A stretch of DNA of 64,000 nt from Anoplopoma fimbria (GCF_027596085.1 NC_072464.1:11028748-11092747), one strand, 5' to 3'; positions 1 through 25,499 are shown, counted from the first letter of the stretch. The notes: generated from the sequence alone by a model not told the origin. Made by a program: numbers and translations.

Positions 1-1544
1 ATTTTACATGTTCTGTTGTATAAAAGAAGACGAAGACAACGCATTTGGAAAAGCAACCCCTTTTCTTCATTATGTTCCCTTTCTTTCTCCTTTCCTCATT
101 CTCTCTCTCTCTCTCACACAGACACACACACTCGACCGCGCATGTATGTTCAGCACATCCTAAGTATAACTGAGGCACATGTGTAGTCAAGAAGTATTTA
201 CAACCATCTACACTCTAAAAGCCTATACAAAACGACACCGTCAGTGACCACAGTAACACTTGTGTGGATATAAATTTAACGACGTACCAGGCCTCATAAA
301 TACAAAGGGTTTTAAAAATACAGATCAAATACTCACACAAATTTGATTGACGCTCAGGACAGTTTTGCTGTTCAAGAAGCTGCAGATAGGTGGCAGCAGT
401 GTGGCACTGAGACAAAATACTGGAAGCAGAAATACTGACACATTTGATATCTGACTATTCATTTTGGTGAGACATTTGGAAAGACTTAAATCTCTCAATG
501 TCCTAAATCTTTTGAAATTGCTTAAGTAATATTCATTTAGGTTATGCATTGTCTTATGATGCAGAATTTATATTATGTAGGTGCTGTAATAATACACCTC
601 ATGATGAAGTAAGATGAAAAAAGGGGGATATGTTTTGAAGTCAACGCAAGATATTATAGGTCAGCCACATGAATCTCAAAGCCGTCCAAACATTAAGTCT
701 CTCTACTAGCCTATAAAAAGTTCTGTGTATACGGCACACACTTAACTGTACATACATAATAAGAAGTCCCATGTGTTTGTTCACAATCTATTCCCTAGAC
801 CACCAATATTTAGCTGAACTGTGGTTGGCATTCAGTCCAAGAAATTCCAGTGATTTTGAAATTTACAAACCGGTCTTCATCTATTTACAGTCCATTTATC
901 TCCACAAATACAGACAAGGTAAAAAAAACTTTGACAAATAAAAAAAAAACATTCAAGCAATGCACAATTTTGATATAAAAAAAGTCTGGAAAGATAAAGT
1001 ATATTCACATATAAATACTGTACATACATCTGGAATTGGGAACAGTTAAATAATCGTTGCTGGGACTGAAAAAGAACAATTTTGGTAAAGATGGTTGAGA
1101 GATATATCGAAAAATCCTGGTCACTATAGTAACGCTAAATAGAAAGAAGAGACAGGTTGAGACAGATCCCAAGTGTACACTTCACTCAATACACACACAT
1201 TTTTCTTTCTAAATCAAACACACTCCTCCTTAATCATGAACTCCCCCCATGCAGGCTCACAATGGCACATGCAAATAAAATGAAGAACATTAGTGAAGGT
1301 CATCTGCTGTGCATAGAGGAATACTTGAACTGTTCTGCAAACATCAGGACAGAGAAATCCAAGGATATTCTTTCTCATTTTCTTTTTTTTAATCATCTTT
1401 CATGTCAACCGGGACAAAGACAAGGACACAAAGATACACTATGTTTGGAAATAACATACACATAAGTAAAAAAAACAGTAAAAAATTTCGTCGAAAAATT
1501 GTAAAAGTCCCATAAATCCAGATCAGCAGACCTGGTCCACTGTG
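1..1544 (-). other. vangl1 3' UTR and 3' flank
   Basis: This stretch lies directly downstream of the vangl1 stop codon on the minus strand and has no coding similarity that I recognise. It is A/T-rich with short A runs near 920-980. It most likely holds the 3' UTR. I found no AATAAA on the minus strand that clearly marks the end, so the transcript end is unresolved and may lie outside the window. Confidence 0.5.
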
Positions 1545-14125
<12,581 letters not shown>

Positions 14126-17100
14126 TCCAACGCCGTTCAGAAGCCGGCAATTGGCCAGGGGGATGAGGAGTGATTGTCGTGTGGCAGAGAGGGTAAGTTG
14201 GCAGCAGTACTCAGGAGGAGGAATGGGTTGCTATAGAGACGGGCCTCAGGAATCCACAGCGACTGACAACTACCCCAGATAGCTGCTTTAGTAGCCACAT
14301 TGACCTGAGCGATGGAGAGATAGAGGGTATGAGGCTTGCATCAAAACTTGCAGCAATGTTTAACAAATAATGCATAAAATATTAAAATGATGGCAGAATG
14401 ACAGGTAATCAAAATATTAGCGCCAACATCTATCTTTATAAGCTGTGCTGTAGCAGTTAGATGCATAATATTATCTATCATGAATGTGTGGACTTGTCTT
14501 CAGAATCTGTTTTGACCTTTGCAAAACAACATGTTTGTACTATTCACACTGGGCTTGGAATAGTTTACAAGACACACTTTATTTGTCAAAACCAGGCATT
14601 CAAACGCCACATTCACAACATGTTTTATGAAGAACCTAACGGTTTTAAATAGCCAAGCTCGCTCCTCTATGCCTCTCAAATCAATTGTGTGTGTGTTTTA
14701 TATGACTGGGTCTAAATGATGCCACTTTGCCTAGGTCTCTCTTGTTTAAAATAAATAATGCATCTCAGGAGACTTCCTGGTTAAATATAGATTAAATAAA
14801 CAATGACATCATAAACCCACAAACCTACTGCAGGAGCTTCAGGGAGAGAAAGGAGACCAGTGCAACCAGTTTCAGATGAAAATAACTAGATATATCAATA
14901 AAACAAGGATATAACCCTCTTTGATACTGTAGCTATGGCCTTGTTGAAACCATAAACAAAATCTTGTCCCTTTTTCAAAGTAATACATTCTCAGTATATG
15001 TGAACTAATTCTCCATTCTTATCCGTCATTATGAGGATCAGACTCCTATCCCTATCCTGGGCCTGAATGCTGTGTGATGCATGAGGATGTATCAGGGCTT
15101 CACCATGCATGACCATTCATTTAGACCTCAATCTACAGTCTGTTTCCCAGCTGTTGTCCTGACAACCACGTGCCAATCACCATCTCCAGCCCAGTCTCAT
15201 TTTACTAACCGTGGTTATACCCCCCCCCCATTTACAGGCTATTTGTCGTCTCTGTAGCCGATGGTGAATATAAAGAGTAAAAACAGCCCATTCAGCATAT
15301 TAGTATGTGAATCCACGCAGCGGCATGGAGATGCAATGAATATAAAATGATGGTTGTAAAAATGTGGCTGCAATGTAGCTGATTTCCATTAAGACGATGC
15401 AGATATGGTTGAACGTTTTTTCTCTCTCTTTCCATAACCCATCATGGGAAATGTGGACGGTGCACGTGAGGAACCACTGAGTCCATTAAGGATTGTCACG
15501 CAATGAATAAATTATGTAATAACATTACCATTGTCTCAATTACATGTGCCACACAAAAGCTAGAATTAGCAAATGATGGTGTGTTGACAAAACAATGTAG
15601 TTTCAGTGAGAGTGAACAGAGCATCATTTTCCACTGATACAGACTCTGATGCTATTGAAAGCAGGGGTGCATATGCTGAACAATGCAGAGCTGTGCATAT
15701 ATGCAGGACTTCAATAAATATTGTACTTGAACATACCACTCACAACATCAAAGCTGATGTCTCAGCATCAATTTTTAAAAGCAAACCAGATATTTTACAG
15801 AGGAAAGCCGTATCTCTCATCTCTAACCCACATCTGGAGCGTCCACTGTTGCCTTGGCAACACCGGAGGCAGGAGGCCCCATCTAGGAGCAATAATCAAT
15901 CACCCCTGCTGGGAGTAAATTTGTGTTATGGGTCTATGAGAGGGTGAGGGTTGGGGGGTGGCACAGTTAGAGGGTACAAAGAGCAAACAATAGCTTCTCA
16001 TCGCACCCAGCTTCCCGTATGGTTAAATGAATAAGGCAATGATTTGAATAAAAGCCGTTAACCCCTGAGTGCTGATCTCTGAACGCGTGGCAGTGGTATG
16101 TGGGCCAGGATGATGCCTCTGAGAAGCCACTCATCCACGAGACGAGCCTGAAGAGGCATAGTGAACCAGGCCATGTGGAAAATCGCAGCCAGGGGGTAAG
16201 ATAAACTATCAGTTACAAACCAACGGATCACTATGAATAAAGGATAACAAGGTGCATCAGAGGCAACCGGCCTCACTCTTATTCTGAGTCGGCCCATCCA
16301 AAAAATTCAGAAGTCCTCTGTGAGGGACTCTGTGTGTTAAACTGATTCTCTATTGAGGCGTAGTTGCTTCCCTGCAGACCTTTCCGGTCGGCTGCACCGA
16401 GAAGAGATTCACAAGGGCGGAAAGTGACACTAATGTAAAACAAACACTCATTAAAGTGTGTTTGTTTAGTCAATGGAGGCTGTTGCACAGTGGGGGCTAC
16501 TGTAACTACATAGGCTCAGTGGTACAGACACGTGTGGTATCATAGACTTGTTTTTTTTAATATATTCTAAAGAGAGAATGCAAACTGACCGCACTATTGC
16601 AACAAATGTGTGTGGGAGTGCATGGGGAGAGCTGTAACATCTGATGGATTAGATTCTTTGTCGCATATTTTCCCACCGATCAAACTCATCAATTAATAAT
16701 AACACAAAACAATTGACGGATTTTTGTTAAATTTACCCGGCCTTACGGACTTTGGCATCCAAAATGGGCAGAGAAAGAGAGGTGTGGAATTTGAGATTGA
16801 ATTAAATACCCAATGCAATGCTGGCACGCTAAATGGCACAAATCAGCCTCGTAGCTCATGTAGAGCACATGCTGAGGCCTGGTTTCCATGGCATCTGTGC
16901 CCTCCTTCACACCCGTTAGCCCTCGTGCCATCCTTCCTTAATGTGCGCCCTGCACTGGTGGCATTTTGCCATAATTCAGATGCAGCAGCCGGCAGTCTGC
17001 TGCGTTACTTTATTTCCTTTATCATTCGTTGTTATTAACTGATAACCATTTGGTATATGCAATATCATTTATAGTGATATAGTTATTCGGAGCACAAGGT

Positions 17101-17701
17101 GACATCTTCAAATCGCTTGTTTTGTCCAACCAACAGTACTCAAATAACTATCACATGAGACAAATAGTTATACGATTGTTGGCATTTTGACAAATCCTTT
17201 CAGCTGTATATTATTTTAGTGTAATAAAAAACGTTCTTTGAAAGTGGCAAATAAAACAAACACAGACACGTGAGTAACTCAGTCGAGTAAGCTGGGTAAG
17301 ACCTCTTTGAAGTCAAACAATGGGTGACACAGTGTGCACCAGTGTTATTTATAGTGATAACAATCTCCAATCCCTCCATGGACTTGGGATAACCCAGAGG
17401 AACAGCTGCTGATTAACACATTGTAACGTCGCTGCTAACTGACTAAAATCACACAAATGGAGCCAAAGATGCATTAAACGTCCATGGAAAGGATATTGTG
17501 GCCCTCACCATATGATGCCATTAGGAACTTAGTTCATTAATATTGTCCTTTCATCGTTTGCTGTATGACTCTGACATTTCATTCTCGGCACTAAGGTATT
17601 TGTCAGATATGTGAAGAGAGCAAACCTGTGACCTTTGAGTGACTGGAGAGAGTCTGAGCCACTCACACCCTGCTGTTCTTACACACACATACACACACAC
17701 C

Positions 17702-17741
<40 letters not shown>

Positions 17742-18863
17742 CGCACACCACAGTAAAAGGAGAAAGTTAAGACCTGACACAGTACTCTGGAATGCAAACC
17801 TAGTAACCCCTGGTCCGCTCATGTGGAACTAAATAAAAGTACAGTAGAAGGAGAGGGAGTGAAGTGGTGAGAGATAACTCAGTACATTCCTGCTTTAAGA
17901 AAAGTGCTTTAATGCCTGTAAATACACTTCTGTACACTGCTCTAATATGCACCATGCATTACATCGTGTTATCCAAGCTTTGCAGGATCCTAACACTCCT
18001 TAGTAGCCTAAAGGTATCTCTCCACTTCTCATTACACTTGTGGCAGTCTGCCCTGCCAGCCAGAAGAAAAAAAAAAGCATGGTTTAAAAGAGAGCAATGA
18101 CAAAAGCCTCGCTGACAACACTTTCTTTTGATCATTCATGGCAAGAATGGCTTCAAGGGGATGAGTCACCTATTCAAAGGGTTCCCATACCTTAACGTTC
18201 CCTCATACCTCTCTGCTCGGGACCTATCAGCACTAATCAATAATAAATGGCTGCAGGAGAAGCACAGTTTCACTGCAGCATCATGACTCTGAGGATACTG
18301 AGGAGGACAGCACCGACGGTGACAGAGGAGACACGTGAGGCGGCTTCAGTCATAGTAACACCTCATCCAGTTGTGCACGGTGTGCTCATCAGGCAGCTGC
18401 TGATGATGGCGATACCCACCATCACCCTGCAGCGGCGGCTTAATACGCCCTTTTATTCTACAGGCTCCTGGGTCTGAAAGAGAGCGCCATGGATGTGATG
18501 TTACTTCTCTATTACACAGATGCAGTTTCGGCTACAATAGATCTGGTTTCAGTCACATCCTGAACACCTTTAACCACAGCAGATTATTAACTATCACATA
18601 AAGTGCATGCATTATGTTGATGGTGGTGTGTTTGAGGCACTGGGCAGTGTCTCAATTAAAGGCAAATGTAAAATGATCTCAACATAAATATAGGTAAGGA
18701 GCACTAAAGGCTGCATGTCTGTTAAGAAGGAAACCATTTTTTTCCACGACGGCAGCATTGAACTTCATCAGTAATTACTGCGAGGCGTGTGTCTCATGCG
18801 TTTGGCAAGGATATAACCAGTGAAATGAACGCAGCGTCGCAAAAAATCAATTCATTTACCTAC
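14126..18863. other. vangl1 5' UTR and first intron or upstream DNA, no gene seen
   Basis: This region lies upstream of the vangl1 ATG. The minus-strand stretch just above 14125 must include 5' UTR. I see no further coding exon on either strand. A CA microsatellite is at 17681-17738. The rest is single-copy-looking A/T-rich DNA. Confidence 0.6.
17681..17738. repeat. (CA)n microsatellite
   Basis: About 58 bases of CA with short interruptions, upstream of the vangl1 coding region. Confidence 0.95.
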
Positions 18864-19000
18864 CTTTTTTTTGGGTCAGACGTGCGCCATATTCCTCTCA
18901 TGCGTCTCGGTCTCAGTGTTAAGGTGGATCAGGCGCGTCTGCGCGGCTGCTGCTGAGGCTGAGGTGGGTCTGTGCTGCACTGACAGGGGCAGCTCCCTCA
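18864..19000 (-). other. Candidate vangl1 non-coding first exon and promoter
   Basis: On the minus strand a good donor, AAAAG|GTAGGTAAAT, lies at 18863/18864. Behind it is the only CpG-dense patch in this part of the window (about 18888-18955, GTGCGCC and GGCGCGTCTGCGCGG when read on the plus strand). The spacing and strand fit an untranslated first exon of vangl1. This is inference from a donor and base composition only. The upper end is a guess. Confidence 0.35.
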
Positions 19001-21067
19001 TACGATCCTGGCCATTGTGGTTAGCAGTACCAGAGAGGGAGGCAGGCAGCATGGAGGTACAACATACTTCAAGTGCACTAAAATCAGTATTTTCAGCTGT
19101 AGCCCACAAGAGGTCGTCCTTTAGGACAGACTTAGACCTGCTAGGAGCAGGGAGTTAGTGTATGTTGCCTGTGCATCAAAGATTAAAATCACCCTCCATC
19201 TAAAAATGTGTTTTTCTGTTTATCGTTACTTCTCTTGGATGTTTGAGCTTCAGTGTGCAGCATGTCGTATGTACAGAGTTTGACACTAGAGGGCCATGCA
19301 TCTGCTGAAGGGGGGAAGTTTCTCTGTACTTAATCTAAAAGATGATTAAGATGATTGGTCTCGCATCTACTGCGGAGGCCAATGTGGTCCAATAAAGTGT
19401 GATGTGGAAAACATTAAATCACAGTTCACATACGACGAGGATGGACTTTTCAGTAAAATAGGAGACATATTGTATCCAGTTGTTAACCTTCTGTCATTTG
19501 CATATTCATAGAACTTTTTTTCTTTTTAATGAGGGAGCACGAGTAGGTGTTATTTGTTTTAGTTTGTAGGTCTTTCATTGAAGTTTGGGTGGCTAACGCT
19601 TTACAGCAGAGCACTTTCGGGGTCAAGGCATGTCACCTGTGGATTTTGGGAGACAGGAACGGAGTGAGTATGGAGGGCATACATCTGCCACAAATTCCTT
19701 GGATGTATTGTCTAATCAAGGGCATTTCATCTCTGGCCAGACGAAAGAGACAAAGGTGAGGGAAAGAGGCAGTGTTCCCTGTATGCACAGGAAGGCCATA
19801 ATGGTAACAGCTGGTAGGATGAGTGTGTTTGTAAACAACAACAACAACAACAACAAGATTAATATCAGTGATACATAACGCAGCAGCCTTTAGTTTATTC
19901 TTTACATTCAAGACAGCAGCTGACAAAATAATGTCACCCCAAGGTCCATTTAGTAAACTCCATTATTATGCACACTTTTAACTAGCTAACATGAACAATA
20001 AATACATTTGAATAACTTTCATAACAATTTCATAACAACTAAACTCCATCTGCTGATGAATCTTATAGGATAGGATCGAAAGTGCCAGAACAGCTTCTAA
20101 ACACAAATAAATCAGTGTATTCAATGGCTCAAGGAATACACAAAACACAAATAGCTATAACTTTGAATATCATCAGAACAACAATCAACTCTTCTACCCA
20201 TAACTTGACTTGGGTGGTGATTTCAGATATACAAGTTAACATGCCCATACAAGTGTCTCAAGTATATTTTAAGGCCTGTTCAAACAAATGGGAAACCGGT
20301 GCAAGTTTCTCTTTGAAATACAGTATATATTCACAGAGGCCAAAAAGAGAATATGAACTTTTGACAGTTAAATCTCACCCTATCTCCATCAGAAGGCTGT
20401 CCTGCTCTAACACGGCTTGTATTAGAGCTGTATGGAGACTTAAATAGCTCACAGTTCATGCCTAGTTTTAGTATTTGACCCACATTGGCAAAAACTATAC
20501 AGAATATGAATAACCATCTATATATGGCCTGTACAGCTTCCACCGCCTCATTTATCTTAAAACCTGATGTTAGGCTTGGCCTGTCCTCCTCTCCTCCTAA
20601 CATACCTTTTGTATCCAGTGTGTAGATCAAGTGTGTAGTGTGTGAACTGTGCAGTGTTCAGACAAAGGGCTGTCACTCTTACTGCTGGAGTGGACATGAA
20701 CAATACCTCAGGCCCCTTCGGGCCACATTACACCACAGAGACTCGCATAAAGGGATGAGAGAGGGAGCACAGACGGCTTCTGACTAATGGAGAGAAAAGC
20801 CAAAGGGATGCGTAAGACTTCGTATCCACTGCCTGATCTCAGAAGAAAATATAAAAGCCATATTTTGGGAATTTGCAAAGGCAGGGCATAATGTAATAAT
20901 ACTCAGAAGAACCTCAAATGACAGTCTAAAGGACTGTTTTGCTTTTATAATTTTGGCTAAAGTTACAAAAATCCAAGTCTTAATCAAATCAAGTTGGCAT
21001 TTATCCCAAAACACTGAGCCAAAAGTTACCACTTCTTTCTCTCTCAATCATTTGCATGTATGTCAAC

Positions 21068-21152
<85 letters not shown>

Positions 21153-21910
21153 GTGTGTGTGTGTGTCCCAAGAGAGAACAGAGACGGGTGGCTGTAATAT
21201 GGTTGTTTTGGTTTGTCTGGAGAAGCACCTGCCTGATCCAGAGGGAGAGAGACCCCCAAAATACCAAGACCTCACCCATGTGGTAGAGGACTTGTGTAAT
21301 AACTTCCCTTTATAGCTTTACTTGAAATGAATAGAGCTACAAAAAAAAAAAAGCTTTCAGATGACACGTTGTAAGATGAAATCTAATAGTAAGGCCTTCA
21401 AATCACAAACTTCTGGGTTCAGAAATATTGTAAAATAACTGTGATAAACACCATCAAAAAGGTTTTCTTTTATATTTCCAAGCTGTCCCAGTTTATTCTC
21501 AACACATGGATTTCATTTCAGCTGCAACTGAAGCTGCAACACAGTCCTGAAAGCACACAAACGTCCAGTAGACTATCTTTTGTGTAACTGAAATAAATAT
21601 ATTCACAAATTCGTGCACACAGAAAAGTCACATAACTGGCTACAAAGTTACGGTCAAGCATTGTTATGTTTTTAGTAGTTTTGCCACACAAATATAATAT
21701 ACAGCATCTTTCAAAATATGTCCACTCTTTTCATCCTGGTGATGACAGTAAGCCCGTAGTCCAACTATATCCCATGATGAAATATTAATGTGATGTTCCC
21801 ATAATTAAGATGCATGACAGTCTTCAGTGGGCCGTTAGTTAAATAAGATCTTATATTCCTCAAATCTACTATCAATATCCAGAAATCCGTCATCTGTAGT
21901 GGCTATGAAC
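19001..21910. other. Intergenic DNA, no gene seen
   Basis: No exon with recognisable similarity is seen on either strand. The only structure is a short (AAC)n run at about 19834-19855 and a TG microsatellite listed separately. Open frames here are short and without family features. Confidence 0.6.
21069..21166. repeat. (TG)n microsatellite
   Basis: About 98 bases of TG with one TTG interruption near 21150, in intergenic DNA between vangl1 and nhlh2. The open frames on both strands are repeat artefacts. Confidence 0.97.
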
Positions 21911-22140
21911 TAAAATGTTTTAGACATCTTAGGCACCCAAGAGTTTTTATATAAATTGTCTTAGATCATTTTTTTCTGTATTAGTGTGTCAGTAGTACTT
22001 ACTCTTAGTATCCTCATCTTCATTCACTTTAGTCAATTAAATGTAGACCTTTGCACAGTGCTGTATTTAAAAAAAGAATTGGCAAAATTATTTTTGGTGT
22101 TAAGCTGATTGACTGAATTGTTGGTTTTTATATTCTCAGA

Positions 22141-23124
22141 GAAAGCATGAAAGACTCCCGTATGATCGTGCTGTTGCTGTTTGTAAGAAGGTTGTGAGCA
22201 GCTTCTCATTCAGTTGGGAGAAGAGGAGAGACCTGGCCACAGCGCAGCAAGAGCTGAACATACCTGCACACCAGCTGATCAGTGAGTCTCCTACCAGGTG
22301 GGGTTCCCGAAAAAATGATTGAGCGGGTGCTGGAGCAGCAGCGAGCTATTTCATCTTGGCCTCAGACAAAAAAACAAGGCATCTTGTTCTGACCTGGCAA
22401 GACCTGGAAGTCCTGAGTCAGTGCACAAGGCTCTAAAACCCCTCCTGGAATTCACCGTGCTTTATCGGGTGAGGGCTAGTCACAGTGTCCTATGTAAAGC
22501 CTGTGCTTCAGCTTCCATCCAGCCTCTTGGCAATTCAAACTGCACTGACCCAGTCTATCAAAGTCTCCATCCTGGATTACCTGAGGGAGAAATTTGATGA
22601 CCCTGCCACCAACAACCTGCTGGACATGGCTGGCTTAGTGGATCCCAGGTTCAAAACAAGATACGTAGCAGAAGACAAGGTGGAGGAAATCAAGTGCAGA
22701 GCCATATCAGAGATGGAGGCGATGCTGTCTGAGTCTGACCATGGCACAGCTGAGTCGTCTGCTTCACAGCCTCATCAAGCGCCAGCAGAGCCACCAAAAA
22801 AGAAAACCCTCGGAAGCTTCTTCAAAAGGGCAACAACATCCTTTGCCACATCATCACAGAGAGAGCGGATTGAAACAGAGTTGTCTGCCTACTTGCAGTC
22901 TGTCGATGCTGACAGTGAATCAGATCCCCTGCAGTGGTGGAAGACATGAGGAAATGTTTCCAAACCTGAAAAATGTGGCGAAAAAGTATCTGTGTGTGCC
23001 CGCCACCAGTTCCCCATCGGAACGATTATTTAGTACCAGTGGGAATATAGTTACATGCCACCGGGCAGCTCTCAAGCCAGACGCGTTGATAGGCTTGTGT
23101 TTTTGGCACAAAACCTCTAGATAA
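22141..23124 (+). pseudogene. Decayed hAT-family transposase
   Basis: Conceptual translation in shifting frames gives KHERLPYDRAVAVCKKVV, SFSWEKRRDLATAQQELNIP and SPTRWGSR, then DPATNNLLDMAGLVDPRFK, then FPNLKNVAKKYLCVPATSS-PSERLFSTSGNIV. The last block is the hAT C-terminal dimerisation domain with its SSPSERLFS signature. The longest clean segment is 22485..22949, and the C-terminal block is in another frame (to stop 23122-23124). There are several more frameshifts near 22310 and 22380-22480. The N-terminal BED-finger part is missing. It cannot make a transposase and is a dead copy. Confidence 0.88.
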
Positions 23125-23644
23125 CCTGTTGGTACTGACTGGTTGTCACAAACACACAGGACACAATCATTTTAGTTCACTGTTTTTGACAAAAAGTGCA
23201 TTTTAAGTTATGTTGATTTGAAAAGTGCACTTTAATTTAAAATGTCTAGTGACAAGCACAAAGAGTGCACTTTAATTTATGTTTTGAAATGTAATGGGGT
23301 TTCTGCACTTTTTCCATTGAGCTCTGTTTTTGTTACTGACTCAGTGTAGAGCTCTTTTTCTACATTGAGCTTGAACTCTTATTTATTTTTATTTATTTTC
23401 ACCAGCTGCTAAAAGCTTATGTGCATTTTGCAATTGCCTTGAATAAAAACTGTTTTGTTAAATTTAACTTCGTTGTGATTTACCCCTTTTGCACACAAGT
23501 TTAAAATTGTTCTAATAGAAACCTCTAATGAATACAGTATAAATAAGAATGGTTTAATGCAGACATATGTTGCAGGGACTACTAGAATCATCATACTGGT
23601 GTGACTATGTTAAATCAAGCATTTTTAAGTGCTTTAGAGGAAAT

Positions 23645-23727
23645 GTCAAAATATCGAGATATATATCGTGTATCGCGATATAGCAAAAAAATATCGCGAT
23701 ATCATTTAGAGGCCATATCGAGCCCTA
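23645..23727 (+). mobile_element. Terminal region of a hAT-type element with palindromic subterminal motifs
   Basis: A cluster of ATATCG units, including the palindrome TATCGCGATA twice, ends in CCATATCGAGCCCTA. Fish hAT elements commonly have A/T-rich subterminal TATCG repeats and a terminus beginning TAGGGCT or CAGGGCT when read inward. I take this as the right end of the element whose transposase remnant lies at 22141-23124. No matching left end was found, so the element looks 5'-truncated. Confidence 0.55.
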
Positions 23728-23772
23728 CTATGAACAGTCATCCTGCCTCAGTCCATCCTCCTGTTGGTCCTC

Positions 23773-24138
23773 CTAAACATCCAGCACGTGGTTGAGGTAG
23801 GAGATGTAACAAATCGCGAGTCGCAGGATCTCAATCTTGGACAACTTCTTGTCTGGTGGGAGCGTTGGGAGCAGCTTTCTCAGCTCTGCAAAGGCCACGT
23901 TGAAGGCCACTACGCGGACGCGCTCCCTGGTGGCGTGCGCAGATCGATACTTGGCTGTCGCGCGCCTCTTCCGCCTCTTCTCCTCCCTGCTTAGGGCGGG
24001 CATGTGCACAGTGCATATGCCGTCCTCCAGTTCGGCTGGCACGGACCCACACTGCACATTGAAAGTGTCCAGAAGAGTCACCGTGTCCGTTTGTCCCCAG
24101 GGCAGGTCGGGCTCGGGCTGGTCCGGACTGGGCATCAT
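23773..24138 (-). CDS. nhlh2: nhlh2, nescient helix-loop-helix (HEN) bHLH transcription factor
   Basis: A single coding exon of 121 aa. NHLH proteins are neuronal class II bHLH factors that bind E-boxes with E proteins in the nucleus. Human NHLH2 is 135 aa. The protein opens MMPSPDQ, close to human NHLH2. The basic stretch [19 protein letters not shown] lies at about 51-69, and helix-loop-helix runs to residue 117, with [20 protein letters not shown]. It ends [11 protein letters not shown]. Ser66 in KYRSAH and linkage to vangl1 favour nhlh2 over nhlh1, which is linked to VANGL2 in human. The core TRER of the basic region is kept. Three changes in helix 1 are unusual for this highly conserved protein: Val74, Val77 and Val81 where mammals have Ile, Glu and Leu. 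The N-terminal linker is shorter than in human. Confidence 0.92.
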   Translation of the reverse strand: MMPSPDQPEPDLPWGQTDTVTLLDTFNVQCGSVPAELEDGICTVHMPALSREEKRRKRRATAKYRSAHATRERVRVVAFNVAFAELRKLLPTLPPDKKLSKIEILRLAICYISYLNHVLDV

Positions 24139-24165
24139 GCTTCTGTCCTCAGACCGGAAGGATCC
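24139..24165 (-). promoter_or_regulatory. nhlh2: nhlh2 5' UTR with splice acceptor just upstream of the ATG
   Basis: Read on the minus strand, a pyrimidine-rich acceptor TATTTTCTCCAG|GATCC lies about 27 bases upstream of the ATGATG. It fits an untranslated first exon spliced to the coding exon, as in other vertebrate NHLH genes. Confidence 0.6.
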
Positions 24166-24948
24166 TGGAGAAAATAGTAGAAGTCAGTAGAAATTACAAC
24201 TAGGGATGATTGGATTCTGTTTCAACGACTTATTTCCAGGAACTGGGACAAATACAATGTCCAAATATAAGGCAATGGGGGTTATTTCATACACGAAAAC
24301 TCGCGTGCGCTTCGTCAATGCATACATTTAATGCAATTTTGAGGTGCTCATTTATTTGACTATTTCTATTTTCTGCTACTTTATACGTCCAATCCACTAC
24401 AATTCAGAAACAAACATTATTCTATATCACTAGATTCAGATTAACTATAAACTATAATCAACATATAATTATTTTATTCTTATGATATTGTTATCGTCAA
24501 ATTGTAAAACTTGGCTAGAAATAAAGGGATAAAGGATACTGAAATATGAGGGACTCGTGCTGTCCCCTAGTGGAGGACCTACACGTTTGCTGCTTGCAGA
24601 GACCGGCGCTCTCCGAGGTGCTGAAACAATAGAATGACTCCAAAATAAAATGGGACTTATAAAGGCATTTAGTAAGATAACGATTATTTAAGATCCATTC
24701 TTGTTATTTCAAGACAATTGAAGCATCGGCAAGCATTGCATCATATTCTCACATGTGACACGTACTTTACCTACACTGGAAATGGATGGATTTGTAACAC
24801 ATTTGGCATTTTTCCCTATTTGTTCAAGAAAAAATCATTTTAACACATTGTCAACTCATAAAATCTTTCCTTTCAGTCCTGAGCTTGTTATTTAGCCGAT
24901 GGACTGCTTGTTTGGAGCGAGCAAGAGTAACTTTAAGATTACGTTTTC

Positions 24949-25041
<93 letters not shown>

Positions 25042-25047
25042 ACTTAC
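24166..25047 (-). other. Inferred intron in the nhlh2 5' UTR
   Basis: Bounded on the minus strand by donor GCAAG|GTAAGTTACT at 25048/25047 and by the acceptor next to the coding exon. The donor end of the intron is almost immediately a TA microsatellite. No coding potential was seen inside. Confidence 0.5.
24953..25038. repeat. (TA)n microsatellite at the nhlh2 intron donor
   Basis: 86 bases of uninterrupted TA. It begins two bases inside GTAAGTT of the inferred nhlh2 5' UTR donor, so the intron starts with a pure TA tract when read on the minus strand. Confidence 0.97.
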
Positions 25048-25480
25048 CTTGCAGATTCTAAAACAACAGAGCCAACTGATTCAGGAGTCTTACATATTAA
25101 AGCAGCATCCCTAACCCAATAAAGAGTCAGTGAAGCAGCAACCCGTAAAGTTTTCTCCCCACCAGCCTCCATGCTATTTTTCTTTAGCTTGTCATGATTT
25201 TGATGCTGGTAACAGTACGCGGGTGAACAAAACTCTGCAGTCCCTCATGTCCTCCTCCCTGTCCTTCATATCGTCAGGTGCACATCACATCCTTCCGTAA
25301 CAGGCAGTCTGGCTTGTTGATCTGCCTGTTTCTCCCATCCAACCTCGCCCGGTTGTGCGCAAGATAACACGTCCCTATCTCCCTTTAAAAAACCCTGAAA
25401 CGAAGTGACGACACAGTTAAACCTCCAGCGTTCACTTTCAGCTTTCATTACCATTCCGACGTGCGCGCAGATTGGCGTTG
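25048..25480 (-). promoter_or_regulatory. Candidate nhlh2 untranslated first exon and promoter
   Basis: Lies upstream of the strong donor at 25048. The far end has a CpG-richer patch (about 25458-25495, GACGTGCGCGCAGATTGG on the plus strand) that includes an inverted CCAAT box (ATTGG). The transcription start was not determined. Inference from the donor position and composition. Confidence 0.35.
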
Positions 25481-25499
25481 TTTGAGGCGCAGCACGTTT

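Noticed and set aside
21903..23735. CTATGAAC occurs at 21903-21910 and at 23728-23735, flanking the hAT relic like an 8-base target duplication
   Set aside because: The right copy follows the element end well, but no terminal repeat matching CCATATCGAGCCCTA inverted is found at 21911. An 8-base match in 2 kb can arise by chance.
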